Counted from the stretch's first letter, positions 1-9,521 are shown. The stretch: DNA of 64,000 bases from Alphaproteobacteria bacterium (GCA_024280895.1 JAJRPI010000060.1:33982-97981), one strand, 5' to 3'. The notes: generated by a model from the sequence alone, not told the origin. Made by a program: numbers and translations.

Positions 1-612
1 TTTCATATCGGCCAGCAATGTGTGCTCTGTGCCACCAGCCAGCACCTTGGCAACAAATACGCCTCCGGGTTCGAGAACCTCGCGGGCAAATTCCAAAGCA
101 ACTTCGCACAGGCCCATTATACGCATATGGTCGGTCTGCTTGTGTCCAGTCGATGGCGCTGCCATATCGGATAGCACAACATCGACCCCCTTGCCGCCAA
201 TTAATTCACGGATGCGATCAGGAGCCTGCTCATCCATGAAATCTATTTGCAGAAAATGGGCACCGGCCACCGCATCCATATGGTTGATATCGATGGCCAC
301 GAGGTGCCCGCCTCCGTGCTCTGTGCGTATGCGTTTTGAGGCAACTTGTGACCAGCCACCAGGCGTCGCGCCCAGATCAACAACACAACGACCAGGTTTT
401 AAAAAGTGCAGCTTGTCGTCAATTTCCACAAGCTTATAAGCCGCTCTGGAGCGATAGCCATCGCGTTGTGCCGCCGCAACATATGGGTCATTGAGCTGAC
501 GTTGCAGCCATTTGGTCGAAGAGGGTTTGCGGCCACGCGCCGTTTTCACACGAACCGAGAGTTCGCGCGCGCCTTTACCGCCTTTGCCACCAGTTTTTGA
601 TGCTTTGGCCAT
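1..612 (-). CDS. rlmE: 23S rRNA uridine-2'-O-methyltransferase RlmE (FtsJ/RrmJ family), 3' end cut by window edge
   Basis: The minus-strand reading frame is open from ATG at 612 to the window edge, so the C-terminus is missing. It translates to an N-terminal basic Gly/Lys-rich tail, then WLQRQLNDPYV and a YRSRAAYKL segment. These are followed by the SAM-binding motif VVDLGATPGGWSQVA and a VLSDMAAPSTGHKQTDH segment. This is the FtsJ/RrmJ fold with the K-D-K-E catalytic set: K in AAYKL, D in LSDMA, K in VFVAK. The family methylates U2552 of 23S rRNA in the large subunit. A second in-frame ATG lies at 615. I prefer 612 because GGGAA then sits about 5 nt upstream. The start overlaps the stop of the ppx/gppA gene (ATGATGG), so the two are translationally coupled. 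The ppx-rlmE pairing is common in alphaproteobacteria. Confidence 0.93.
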   Translation of the reverse strand, partial: MAKASKTGGKGGKGARELSVRVKTARGRKPSSTKWLQRQLNDPYVAAAQRDGYRSRAAYKLVEIDDKLHFLKPGRCVVDLGATPGGWSQVASKRIRTEHGGGHLVAIDINHMDAVAGAHFLQIDFMDEQAPDRIRELIGGKGVDVVLSDMAAPSTGHKQTDHMRIMGLCEVALEFAREVLEPGGVFVAKVLAGGTEHTLLADMK

Positions 613-1898
613 CATCTTTCCCGTCTGTTTCTTTGAGCTTTATTACGCTGCCGCGATTGCCCGACATTGTCCTCGGCCATCAGTGAAGCAAGAATGCCCT
701 CGCGCAAGCCACGATCAGCTACGCGCAGGCGGTCACAGGGCCACATGCGCATGATTGCCTCTAATATGGCACATCCGCCCAGCACCAGATCAGCGCGTTC
801 GTTGCCGATACAAGGTTGTGCGGCTCTTTTTTCAAAACTCATATTGACTAAAACCCGTGAGACATCGCGCACATCAATTGATTTCAACCAGCAACCATCC
901 ACCTTGCGGCGATCATAAAACGACAAACCCAGATAGATACCGGCCAGCGTCGTGACGGTCCCTGAAGTCCCTAACAGATAGGCATTGCCGCTCATCAACT
1001 GTTCGGCAATCTGGTTCTTTTGTTCAAAGCCTTCCAGCAGATCCATCACATAAAGAACCATTTCTTCAAAAATCTGCGGGGTCACATCATGACCGCCAAA
1101 TTTTTCTGAAATCGTCACCACCCCGATCGGTAATGACGTCCAGCAAGAAATACTGGATTGGGCTGCCAGCCGATCTTTCAGGCTATTGCGACTTGGTGAT
1201 TGCTGATTGCGCAAATCAAGCCAGATCAATTCTGAGGAGCCACCACCAATATCAAACACCAGCGCACCGCTACTATTTGGCTCCAGCAGCGACGCACAGC
1301 CAGACACCGCCAATCGTGCTTCGGTTTCCTGATCAATGATTTCCAGCTCAAGGCCGGTTTTTTCTCGCACCCGCTCGATAAATTCATCGGCATTGCCAGC
1401 GACACGACAGGCTTGCGTTGCGATAAGCCGCGAGCGCTTAACGGCCCGGCGCTGCATCTTTTTTGAGCAGACCTGCAAAGCATCAATGGTGCGTTTCATG
1501 GCTGCTTCTGACAAGATGCCAGTGGTACTGACCCCCTCACCCAACCGAATAATCCGAGAAAAAGCATCAACCACTCGAAAACCACGCCGCGAGGGCCGTG
1601 CGACGAGCAAGCGGCAATTATTGGTGCCAAGATCAAGGGCAGCATAAACGGGAGGTATGATTTTACGTGAAGATTGCGCTGCGCCGCTTGAGCGAGCACC
1701 GGCAAGCTCTTTTGCCGATTGAGAGGGCACGCCCCCAGCGGATTTGCCCTTTGAGCGCCTGCGCTTATGTTTTCTGCCGGTTTTGTCTGGCTCTGGCAGT
1801 CCACTCATCCCCAAATCTTCTTTGGGTGCTGATGGGTGTCGTTGCGCAAAAATCCCTTGTTCATCAACCGGCCGCCCTTTATCGGCTGCCCCTGTCAC
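612..1898 (-). CDS. Ppx/GppA family exopolyphosphatase / pppGpp phosphohydrolase
   Basis: The protein has 428 residues from a GTG start at 1898, preceded by GGAG 7 nt upstream. About 85 residues of basic, Ser/Lys-rich N-terminal extension precede the ASKHA-fold ATPase-like core. The first phosphate motif is ALDLGTNNCRLLVA and the second is VFDIGGGSSELIW. The family hydrolyses inorganic polyphosphate or the pentaphosphate alarmone, and sequence alone does not say which. The core is short (about 340 residues), so the C-terminal HD-like domains of E. coli Ppx/GppA are absent, as in many alphaproteobacterial members. It overlaps rlmE by four bases and is divergent from rlmB, with about 210 bp between the start codons. 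Confidence 0.88.
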   Translation of the reverse strand: MTGAADKGRPVDEQGIFAQRHPSAPKEDLGMSGLPEPDKTGRKHKRRRSKGKSAGGVPSQSAKELAGARSSGAAQSSRKIIPPVYAALDLGTNNCRLLVARPSRRGFRVVDAFSRIIRLGEGVSTTGILSEAAMKRTIDALQVCSKKMQRRAVKRSRLIATQACRVAGNADEFIERVREKTGLELEIIDQETEARLAVSGCASLLEPNSSGALVFDIGGGSSELIWLDLRNQQSPSRNSLKDRLAAQSSISCWTSLPIGVVTISEKFGGHDVTPQIFEEMVLYVMDLLEGFEQKNQIAEQLMSGNAYLLGTSGTVTTLAGIYLGLSFYDRRKVDGCWLKSIDVRDVSRVLVNMSFEKRAAQPCIGNERADLVLGGCAILEAIMRMWPCDRLRVADRGLREGILASLMAEDNVGQSRQRNKAQRNRRER

Positions 1899-2110
1899 TT
1901 CAATTCTCCAGCGCCTGGATTATGGGCTGGCAACGGGCCATTTCCCCTTGCTAACCGATCCGTCAGGCGTCTTGCCGGATTTACACTTGATAACACTCTA
2001 ACATTTTCAGCGTAGCGGTAAAGAGCAATCTTGTTTCGTCTCAACGAACGGGTTAACAAAGGCTTCGATGGCGCATCAATGTGCTCTTTTACAACAAGGA
2101 TCGTCTCCCT

Positions 2111-2920
2111 ATGCCTCGCCCCCCCAAAAGCCCTAAAAAACCGCAACAAAAAAGCTGGCAAAAACGTGGCTCAGTAAAATCCAAAAGCGGGGCTGCACGT
2201 AATCACGATTGGCTATATGGCAGGCACGCCGTCATTGCGGCTATTGAAAACCCCGACCGCCAGATCGACAAACTATATGCCACCAATAATGCTCTCAAGG
2301 ATATTGAAACGCTGGTTGAGCAATCTGATCTAACCGCCACCCCCTCCACGACGACCGAGATCAGCGCTATGCTGCCTCCTGGCGCCGTTCATCAAGGGAT
2401 CGCGGTGAAAGTAAAACCGCTGCCGGAGGCAAGCCTTGAAGATCTGCCATTTGACCGCCCGGTCATCGTACTTGATCAGGTCACCGATCCTCACAATGTC
2501 GGTGCAATTTTGCGCTCTGGTGCTGTTTTCAATGCCTCTGCCGTCATTATGACCCGCCGCAATAGCCCCCCTGTGACGGGGGTTTTGGCAAAATCTGCCT
2601 GTGGAGCGCTAGAGCATGTGAGCGTGATTTATGTTGGTAATCTCTCGCAAGCACTCAAGACATTGGGAAAGATTGGCTTTTGGAGAATTGGCTTTGCAGG
2701 CGAAGCGAGCGACGCCTTTGAAAACTCCCCCGCTTTGCGAGACCAGCGCCAACCTGTGGCTATCGTGCTAGGAGCCGAGGACAAGGGCTTACGGCGCCTA
2801 TCAAAAGAGCAATGTGATGAAGTTTGCCATATTACAACGAAAGGTGCTCTTTCTTCTCTCAATGTCTCAAATGCAGCTGCAATCGCCCTACACGCGCTCG
2901 ATCAGACCAAAATAAAATAA
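2111..2920 (+). CDS. rlmB: 23S rRNA (guanosine-2'-O-)-methyltransferase RlmB, SpoU/TrmH family
   Basis: The protein has 269 residues. I chose ATG 2111 over the upstream ATG at 2081 because AAGGA ends 10 nt before it and the N-terminus MPRPPKSPKK is the usual basic tail. An N-terminal substrate-binding domain begins at HDWLYGRHAV. It is followed by the SPOUT trefoil-knot methyltransferase domain, with motif 1 VTDPHNVGAILRS, motif 2 VLGAEDKGLR and motif 3 LNVSNAAAIAL. The family methylates G2251 in the peptidyl-transferase loop. The gene is monocistronic here: the next gene converges on it 13 bp downstream. No tRNA-Tyr, a common neighbour of this gene in alphaproteobacteria, is visible. Confidence 0.92.
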   Translation: MPRPPKSPKKPQQKSWQKRGSVKSKSGAARNHDWLYGRHAVIAAIENPDRQIDKLYATNNALKDIETLVEQSDLTATPSTTTEISAMLPPGAVHQGIAVKVKPLPEASLEDLPFDRPVIVLDQVTDPHNVGAILRSGAVFNASAVIMTRRNSPPVTGVLAKSACGALEHVSVIYVGNLSQALKTLGKIGFWRIGFAGEASDAFENSPALRDQRQPVAIVLGAEDKGLRRLSKEQCDEVCHITTKGALSSLNVSNAAAIALHALDQTKIK

Positions 2921-2933
2921 CTAAGATCGCGAC

Positions 2934-5900
2934 CTAGTTCAGTGTGCTGGTTATTTGCGGACCACTGGTCTGCTTCAGTCGTTGTCCAAACGCCTTGATA
3001 AAGGCTTCCAGAGTATCAATGTCAGCAATATCACGGGCCAGCCGGCCAACCGCACTGGCACTCGACTTAAGGGGGTCGGTAATCATTGCAAAGGCCTCGG
3101 CATCCACGCCACGAGCCATTTTCTCGGCATATTTATCGCGCAACCGGCCAACGCCTAGCTGGTCACCACCAAGAGTATAGGAAATGGCCGCGCGCAATAT
3201 CTGCATGCGGGCTTTGGCGGGTAGCTCCCCTGGCGTCTGCCACTGTGTACCAAGCAGTTTTTCATACTGTTCCCCGGCCTGTGTCCATTTTTCACCATTC
3301 CACAGCGCCAGAGACTTTATTTCTCCCGCTTCACTACTGTCATCTCTGGCCAGCAATTCAAGCGCTGGTCCAGAGCGACCGAGTTCGGCATAAGCTCTTG
3401 CCTCCAGTAATCTGCGTGCGTCACGTACCTGCGCTGGCAATTTGGGCTGGCGCGATTGATAAAGCGCTTTCAACGCCTTTTTAGGACGTTGCTGCAGCAG
3501 ATGAACCATAGCCAGTCGAATGGCGACTTGCGCCCGCCCAGCACCTTTCAAACGCCGCGTAACCTGATGCTCCAGCAATCCAGCGGCCTTATCGAGCAAA
3601 TCGACCTTGATCAGGCGGTCTGCCAGACGGCGGATCATTTCGTCTCCAAGGCGACCAGGCGGGGTCATATGTTTATGATCGTAAAACAAAGCTAAAGCCT
3701 TGATGGGGGGCAAACTATCCGCTTTACCCTGCAAAAACAGATCCTGGAACTGAGTTTTCATGCGGTCTTGCAGAGCCAGGGCGCGTGCGGAACGAGGAAA
3801 GGCTTTCACCGCCGTCTTCATCAATGTAAATGCCTCATTATACCGTCCTTTGGCCAGATGCAGATCAGCCAGCCGGTATAAGACTTCCAATTCAACATCG
3901 TCGCCTCGCCAGACAACCGACAATCGTTCTAATATATCGATACCGGCATCCGGTTTCAGCTCTCCCATTCGCAGTCGCAAGTCCGTTAAATGAAACACTG
4001 CTTTCGCTGTGACCGGGCGAATATCAGCTTTGGTCGCATCTGCGTAGAGTTGCAGGGCTTCGCGAGGCCGGTTCTGCAATTCCATCAACCGTCCCTCCAA
4101 AAGCTGGTTCATGGCGCTTTGCAGGGGGGTGAGGCCTTGCTTGGGCATATTGTCGAGTTCGGACCCAGCAAGTATCGGGTTCTTCTTTTCGATGGCGACA
4201 TCCGCCCCGACCAGGCGAAACATCGCCTGTTGGTTCGGTAGATAAGACTTGATGACCGGTTCGCCGCGCTTCATCTCAGCCAATGACCGATCAAAATTTT
4301 TCAACTTGTATGCCGCAATGCCTCTCCATAGGGAGGCATGTTTATTATTTGCAAGATCATTGGTTTTAAGATCTTCTTCGGCAAGCTTATAGCGCCGTAA
4401 CAACACATTGGACATGCCTCGCAGAAGCCGGAAGACGGGATCTTTGAGAACTTCCTCATCTTGGCTCGCGGTAATTGCCAGCATGCCAAGCGCCTCAGGA
4501 GCCAATCCGCGTGATAGCCAGTGCTGCGCCAGATCAAGCCGCGCCCGGCGTTGAGCTCGTCCACTATTGCTGACAATCTTCTTTTCGAGATCAAGTGTCC
4601 GCTTGATGAATTTGCCAAGTTTACGGCTATCAGCACTGTTAAACACCAGTTTGCGGGCCTGAATACGTCGTTTATTATGTGGATTTTCAGCCTCAGAGAT
4701 AACTTTTTGAAGGTCACCTGACAGATACAGACCATCGACCCCGCTTATTTTAAGCCCCTGATCTAAATTCGTCACACGCAAGCTATCTGATAACGGGCGA
4801 ACGACAATCCCATGAATAGTCTGAAATAGCTGAAACTCCACATGATCATGTATTTTTTTTATGCTTTTTGCTGGCCCCTTACTGGTCCGGACCAGTAGAT
4901 CATCACCGCTAGACCGGTCTTTGATCTGGTGCAGTCGCCCCTTAGACGAGGTCGCAATATAAACTTCTTCAACCCCCGCACTATTGACCCGTTTGGCTGG
5001 CTTGTACTTTTTCGAGCTGCCGGTCACAAGGTCGCCAATGCTGATATTCCAGTTGGTATTTCGTTGTGAAACTGACGACAACCAAGGACCTGAAAGCTGA
5101 AACTCGAAAAGCTGACTTTTATCTAGCATACTATGGCGAATATCATTGACGATCCCGCCAAGCTGAGATTTCATTCCAGTCAGGTCAATTTTCTTGGCAC
5201 TATCCACCAATATCCACAACGTCTCATTGCGCTGAAAAATCGCCGCGGCCACATCTTTCTTTTTAAATGGAAAGCGAAGCTGCACGCTATTTTCATTGCG
5301 CACGATCTCAATCTCATTGCTGATTTGTATAGGGGCTTGCGGTTTCTCAGATTTTGCCACCACCTGGTTTTTAAAGGGTTCAAAGCCCCCGCGCGGCGCG
5401 GCCTTGGCATGAGCCATTGCCCCAGCGTCAGCGTCAGCGTCAGCGTCAGCGACGGGTATCTTTCCGCCAGGTTTTATCATAGGAGCAGCTGACGCTTTTT
5501 GCGCCGCCTTCTTCGCAGGCGAAACCAAGCGGCTAGCGCCATCAATCACAACTGTTCCAGCTAGTTTTTTAGGCTCGCCAGAAGGACTGTCGGAAAGGAC
5601 AGGAGCTTTGGGTGTCGTTACCATGGCCTTCACAGGCTCATTCCTAGCGGTGGCTGTTTTTTGTTTAATCTGTTTGTTGGTGTTTATGATGTCTTGTTTT
5701 GAACGCACAGGCAAAGGCGGTGAAAGCTGAGTTGTTTGTGCCTGCTTTTCTTTGGGGCGAACGGGCGCAGTTTTAGACCGGGCGGGTGCTGCTGCGGGCG
5801 CACTGTTTGCTGGCGTCTCTATAGCAGGTAATGAAATTTCTTCCAACTTCTGGGAGCCTTGATTTGCACCTTTTGGAGCTGTCGCAGCATAAAGTTGGCG

Positions 5901-6782
5901 CTCGATTTTAGACAATTTGAGGGGTTTGTTGATCGTCAGGTCGACAACATAATTTTGTCCCTCACGAAACGCACGCACCTTCGTACCTTTGACAACCTCC
6001 ATGATGATCTTCAGGCTTTTAGGTCCAGCGACGTGCTTAATGCGCTTGAGATTTGGCGGCGGATTGATTTTCAGATGAGCCAGATCCGGAATAGCGCGCC
6101 CGCCAAACAAAATGATGACGTCATTTCCCTTGCGCGTGAACTGGGCGGTTACGAATCTGTTCCAATTAAACGAAATCCGGTGAAAGGTCGGTTGCTTGGC
6201 ATAGTGGACATCAACCAGCAATGGATCTGTTTGCAACGCTTCTTGGCGCGCCTGCTCCTCAGCTACCAAACGGGCGGTTTCAACCGCTTTGGCCAGCTTA
6301 TCGACAATATCTTGCGGGATGCCAGGTGGGCGGCCCCGCCAGTTTTTTGACAAAAAATCGACAATTAGATGGTTGCCTGCCCGTAGCACGCTTACTTTAA
6401 AATCGCGCACCATGGCAAACCGCAGTCCATATCCATCGGGATCACGGCGTGCAATCGTCAAGATATTGGGTAGCTTAGCTGCAACGTCACCAAGGTTTAC
6501 GGCAACAGATTTCTTGAATTTGAGAACAAACACGGTTGAGATGGTTTTCGAAGAAAATTTCGGCAGATTGTCAAATTCGAAAACAAGGCGGGTGAAGCCC
6601 TTCTTTTCTCGAATTTCCAGCGAGGCATCACGTTCACTAGCCCACCCTGGAACCGCACTCCACGATATCACAAGGGTCGCCAGCAAAATGAGAAAGCTGT
6701 TTTGGGCGTATTTCCGGTCGACATTCATCAGGTGCATGTACCCATCAAGGTGCTTGTTATTCGGAAAACCACGCCACTGCAT
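2934..6782 (-). CDS. large periplasmic/secreted TPR protein at the end of the flagellar fliL-motE cluster
   Basis: The protein has up to 1282 residues. A signal peptide (NSFLILLATLVISWS...GWAS) follows a poorly defined start; in-frame ATGs at 6737 and 6728 are alternatives that place the signal at the true N-terminus. Two beta-rich AMIN-like segments with repeated KGxxVxxxR/NYVVDL elements occupy roughly residues 50-290 and 490-650. They are separated by a Pro/Ala/Lys-rich linker of about 190 residues containing an ADADADADAG tract. The C-terminal half (about 730-1230) is helical and TPR-like (LSRGLAPEALGML, YRLADLHLAKGRYNEAF). The gene lies downstream of motE on the same strand. Large TPR proteins at this position are seen in alphaproteobacterial flagellar loci, so a role in motor or envelope assembly is inferred, not shown. 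Confidence 0.75.
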   Translation of the reverse strand: MQWRGFPNNKHLDGYMHLMNVDRKYAQNSFLILLATLVISWSAVPGWASERDASLEIREKKGFTRLVFEFDNLPKFSSKTISTVFVLKFKKSVAVNLGDVAAKLPNILTIARRDPDGYGLRFAMVRDFKVSVLRAGNHLIVDFLSKNWRGRPPGIPQDIVDKLAKAVETARLVAEEQARQEALQTDPLLVDVHYAKQPTFHRISFNWNRFVTAQFTRKGNDVIILFGGRAIPDLAHLKINPPPNLKRIKHVAGPKSLKIIMEVVKGTKVRAFREGQNYVVDLTINKPLKLSKIERQLYAATAPKGANQGSQKLEEISLPAIETPANSAPAAAPARSKTAPVRPKEKQAQTTQLSPPLPVRSKQDIINTNKQIKQKTATARNEPVKAMVTTPKAPVLSDSPSGEPKKLAGTVVIDGASRLVSPAKKAAQKASAAPMIKPGGKIPVADADADADAGAMAHAKAAPRGGFEPFKNQVVAKSEKPQAPIQISNEIEIVRNENSVQLRFPFKKKDVAAAIFQRNETLWILVDSAKKIDLTGMKSQLGGIVNDIRHSMLDKSQLFEFQLSGPWLSSVSQRNTNWNISIGDLVTGSSKKYKPAKRVNSAGVEEVYIATSSKGRLHQIKDRSSGDDLLVRTSKGPAKSIKKIHDHVEFQLFQTIHGIVVRPLSDSLRVTNLDQGLKISGVDGLYLSGDLQKVISEAENPHNKRRIQARKLVFNSADSRKLGKFIKRTLDLEKKIVSNSGRAQRRARLDLAQHWLSRGLAPEALGMLAITASQDEEVLKDPVFRLLRGMSNVLLRRYKLAEEDLKTNDLANNKHASLWRGIAAYKLKNFDRSLAEMKRGEPVIKSYLPNQQAMFRLVGADVAIEKKNPILAGSELDNMPKQGLTPLQSAMNQLLEGRLMELQNRPREALQLYADATKADIRPVTAKAVFHLTDLRLRMGELKPDAGIDILERLSVVWRGDDVELEVLYRLADLHLAKGRYNEAFTLMKTAVKAFPRSARALALQDRMKTQFQDLFLQGKADSLPPIKALALFYDHKHMTPPGRLGDEMIRRLADRLIKVDLLDKAAGLLEHQVTRRLKGAGRAQVAIRLAMVHLLQQRPKKALKALYQSRQPKLPAQVRDARRLLEARAYAELGRSGPALELLARDDSSEAGEIKSLALWNGEKWTQAGEQYEKLLGTQWQTPGELPAKARMQILRAAISYTLGGDQLGVGRLRDKYAEKMARGVDAEAFAMITDPLKSSASAVGRLARDIADIDTLEAFIKAFGQRLKQTSGPQITSTLN
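5424..5453 (-). repeat. hexanucleotide microsatellite (AGCGTC)n inside the TPR gene
   Basis: Four exact AGCGTC units and one AGCGAC unit run head to tail on the plus strand. They encode alternating Asp-Ala in the linker of the TPR protein. The six-base period keeps the frame, so copy changes would lengthen or shorten the linker without a frameshift. Confidence 0.85.
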
Positions 6783-6940
6783 TTGACAAGCACGTCATTC
6801 GAATCACCTGCAAGTCTAGTCCTATGCAGGCTAGTGGCAAGTTAATCGCAACACAATCTGGCCAATCTCACAAAGTTATCACTGGAAAAACACCAATCAT
6901 GGCCCAAAAACCACATCTAGAATGATCGTAAAGCGCTTTA

Positions 6941-7648
6941 CTAGTTCCCGTTAATTTTGGGAAGATCATCGAGATTTTTCTCAGTAAACTTTCGCTGTGT
7001 CATGCCAGCCAGAGAAATGGTCATTTCGCGAGCCTTCACAGGGGCCATGGCAGCCAGAATTGCTGACATAACCTGAGGTTTCATATTTTTCATGATCCCC
7101 AACAATACTTTTTTATCAAGTTCGTTAAAAATACGCGCTGCCCCTTTGGGCTTCATCGAAGAGTACATCTTGACCAGCATCGAAAATTGCGTCTTTTTTT
7201 GTTCTTTTTGCACCTTGGCAAAACGCTGAATTTTCTTATCAAGCTTCTTAAGCATGGCAATTCTTTGATCAACGCGCTTTTCCGCCGCCTTGATCAAATT
7301 GTGGCGCAAGCCAAGTTCTTTTTCACGGGCATCAAGTTGTTCACGCCGCTTGGAAAGGCTCGTCAGCAAATCAATTTCGGCCTTGGATCGATGGTCATCG
7401 CGGGTCAGGCTCACTATATCTTTGGGCGGGGCTTTCTTGGCCCCAATCCGCTTGGCGGCGAGACTTGAATCCTTTGCCTTTGGTTTGTCCGTCGCATTAC
7501 CGCGAGGCGCATCGGGAATTGCCTTGGCAATCGACGACGACGTGCCCGTCACGATGTTTTTATCACCCAGTAACAAGCCTGCCATTTTCAAGGACAGCAA
7601 GGAAAAGGCGGCGAGAGCCACGAGAGGTAAAAAGCGGATCGTTTTCAT
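6941..7648 (-). CDS. motE: flagellar motility protein MotE (MgtE_N-like periplasmic chaperone of MotC)
   Basis: The protein has 235 residues. It has an N-terminal membrane/signal segment (IRFLPLVALAAFSLLSLKMAGLLL), a Lys-rich linker and a long coiled coil (about 85-155, REQLDAREKELGLR). It ends in an MgtE-N-like helical domain (MYSSMKPKGAARIFNELD, VMSAILAAMAPVKAREMT). In Sinorhizobium, MotE is a periplasmic chaperone needed for stability of MotC and so for the proton-driven motor. The ATG at 7648 shares its first base with the TGA of the upstream DUF6468 gene (TGATG), which indicates translational coupling. A TTG one codon earlier is the alternative start. Confidence 0.82.
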   Translation of the reverse strand: MKTIRFLPLVALAAFSLLSLKMAGLLLGDKNIVTGTSSSIAKAIPDAPRGNATDKPKAKDSSLAAKRIGAKKAPPKDIVSLTRDDHRSKAEIDLLTSLSKRREQLDAREKELGLRHNLIKAAEKRVDQRIAMLKKLDKKIQRFAKVQKEQKKTQFSMLVKMYSSMKPKGAARIFNELDKKVLLGIMKNMKPQVMSAILAAMAPVKAREMTISLAGMTQRKFTEKNLDDLPKINGN

Positions 7649-8154
7649 CAAATTATTCCCTTTGCATCCACCATCAAATCTTCAGTAGATTGGGGGGCCT
7701 GTGGGGCCGCATCGAGCTCCAGGTCATCAAAGCCAAGCATCGTGTTGCGCAGATCACTGGCCGTCTCGACGACGGTATCAATGGTGTTTTGCGGCACCGA
7801 TGATCTGCGCGCATGCTGGCTGGTTTCCCCATGACCAATCATAATGACTAGCTTGCTTATGGTCTGCTCGGCACTTTCGATTTCGCCCTTCAAAAGACGG
7901 TTCATATTGCGCCCCTTGTCGATCTGACTGGCCAGTTCTTCGCCAGAATCTTGAACGGTCGCACGCAGCCCCTGAATAGCCTCGTCAGCCTTGGCAGTGG
8001 CGACTGAAAGCTCGCGGATAAACTGGTGCATGCCTTTTTGCTCATCGCGCAACCGCTCCAACTTTCGATTGACGCTGATGCAGTAGAAAATCGTCGCGAC
8101 CAAAAGGGTCGATAGCAAACCTTCAACGATTAATCCAAGAGAGCCTTCAATCAT
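7648..8154 (-). CDS. DUF6468 family membrane protein of the flagellar cluster
   Basis: The protein has 168 residues. It has one N-terminal transmembrane helix (SLGLIVEGLLSTLLVATIFYCISV), followed by a cytoplasmic coiled coil (about 30-110, LERLRDEQKGMHQFI and LASQIDKGRNMNRLL) and an acidic tail ending LMVDAKGII. The layout matches the alphaproteobacterial DUF6468 family, which is found between fliM and motE genes. Function is not established; position suggests motor or export-gate assembly. It lies 83 bp downstream of fliM on the same strand and overlaps motE by one base. Confidence 0.75.
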   Translation of the reverse strand: MIEGSLGLIVEGLLSTLLVATIFYCISVNRKLERLRDEQKGMHQFIRELSVATAKADEAIQGLRATVQDSGEELASQIDKGRNMNRLLKGEIESAEQTISKLVIMIGHGETSQHARRSSVPQNTIDTVVETASDLRNTMLGFDDLELDAAPQAPQSTEDLMVDAKGII

Positions 8155-8237
8155 GATATCACCCGTGATCCTGTTATATTCTTATTCGTACAATGAAAGG
8201 AGTCGTGATCGAGCGCAAGACACCGTTTAAGCGGCGA

Positions 8238-9521
8238 TCAACCCACAGAGTCTGTGAGCACTCCCTCGGCCTGCACGCCAATGCCACGATTAAGACGAAT
8301 GGCAACATGGCCGTTTTTGCTCCCCATCACCCCCTCACCCAAAGAGATATTCCCGCTCTTGATACAAATGGAATCATTGGGGGCACATTCAAGCATAACC
8401 GTCTCGCCGACTTCCAATTTCATTAACCGCTGCAAGGGCATGCTCATCTCTGACAAGATCGCCTCAACTGGCAATTCGGTATTCCAGATCTCATGAGCCA
8501 GATGCTCTTCCCAGATCGTGTCATTACCAAACTTTTCCCCCATGAACCCTTGAAGTAATAGCTCCCGGATAGGTTCCAGAGTCGAAAGCGGCAACACCAC
8601 CTCAATACGTCCACCACGATCTTCCATATCAATCCGAAGCTCGACCCGAATGGCCGCATTGGATTCTCTGGCGATCGTCGCAAAGCGCGGATTGGTCTCG
8701 AGGCGATCAAGCTCGAATTTGACCGGTGACAGAGGCCGAAAAGCATTCTCTGTATCTTCCAGCACGACCTCGATCATACGCTTGACGAGATTGGTTTCAA
8801 TCGTTGTGTATGGTCGCCCCTCGATGCGAATAGCATCCGAACCACGCCCGCCGAGCAACACATCAACGATGGAATAGATCAGATTAGACTCAACCGTCAC
8901 CATGCCAAAATTATCCCATTCTTTGGCATGAAATACCGCAAGCATGGCAGGTAATGGAATAGAGTTCATATATTCGCCAAAGCGAATTGTAGTTATTGAA
9001 TCGAGGGTGACTTCAACATTGTCTGATGTGAAATTGCGCAGACTTGTCGTCAACAAGCGCACCAATCGATCGAAGATAATCTCAAGCATCGGCAAGCGTT
9101 CATACGAGACAATCCCCGAATTCAAAATGGCTTTTATGCCGGTCAGATCTTTGTCATCACCTTCGCTGGCCTTAAATCCCAGTAGGCTGTCGATTTCGCC
9201 TTGAGAAAGCAATCTGGCAGCTCGTTCAGTTGAGCTTTCATCCATTCCGCCATCGACCAGAGACGCCCATTGAGCGGCCACGTCGCCGCCGCCGCCGCCT
9301 TCATCACCTTCGATACCAAGATCAGCACCCCAGGCCGCAGCAAGGTCATCTTGACCGCCTTCTTCGTCTTCAAGGCCTGTATCAGCGCCCCAGGCCGCAG
9401 CAAGATCATCTTGCTCTCCGGCCTCTTCCTTGATGCCTATATCGCCTTCATCAGCAAGGCCCATTTCAGCGCCCCAAGCATCGGCCAAATCATCCTGGTT
9501 TCCATCACCACCTGAAGTCAT
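8238..9521 (-). CDS. fliM: flagellar motor switch protein FliM with repeated acidic N-terminus
   Basis: The protein has 427 residues. AGGAG lies 9 nt before the ATG. The FliM core starts with LSQGEIDSLLGF and has the middle CheC-like domain (EYMNSIPLPAMLAVF, DVLLGGRG) and a C-terminal SpoA/FliN-like domain (LMKLEVGETVMLECAPND). FliM forms the C-ring switch that binds CheY-P and sets rotation direction. Unlike the usual short N-terminus, about 95 residues precede LSQGEID. They contain three copies of a QDDLAxAWGAx motif and a fourth degenerate copy (GDVAAQWAS), separated by Glu/Gly spacers. Length is therefore about 90 residues above typical FliM. It is cotranscribed with fliL upstream (52 bp gap) and DUF6468-motE downstream. 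Confidence 0.93.
   Translation of the reverse strand: MTSGGDGNQDDLADAWGAEMGLADEGDIGIKEEAGEQDDLAAAWGADTGLEDEEGGQDDLAAAWGADLGIEGDEGGGGGDVAAQWASLVDGGMDESSTERAARLLSQGEIDSLLGFKASEGDDKDLTGIKAILNSGIVSYERLPMLEIIFDRLVRLLTTSLRNFTSDNVEVTLDSITTIRFGEYMNSIPLPAMLAVFHAKEWDNFGMVTVESNLIYSIVDVLLGGRGSDAIRIEGRPYTTIETNLVKRMIEVVLEDTENAFRPLSPVKFELDRLETNPRFATIARESNAAIRVELRIDMEDRGGRIEVVLPLSTLEPIRELLLQGFMGEKFGNDTIWEEHLAHEIWNTELPVEAILSEMSMPLQRLMKLEVGETVMLECAPNDSICIKSGNISLGEGVMGSKNGHVAIRLNRGIGVQAEGVLTDSVG

Noticed and set aside
6783..6830. tRNA-like TTCGAATC string near 6797
   Set aside because: No acceptor stem, anticodon arm or CCA context surrounds it; the T-loop match is by chance.
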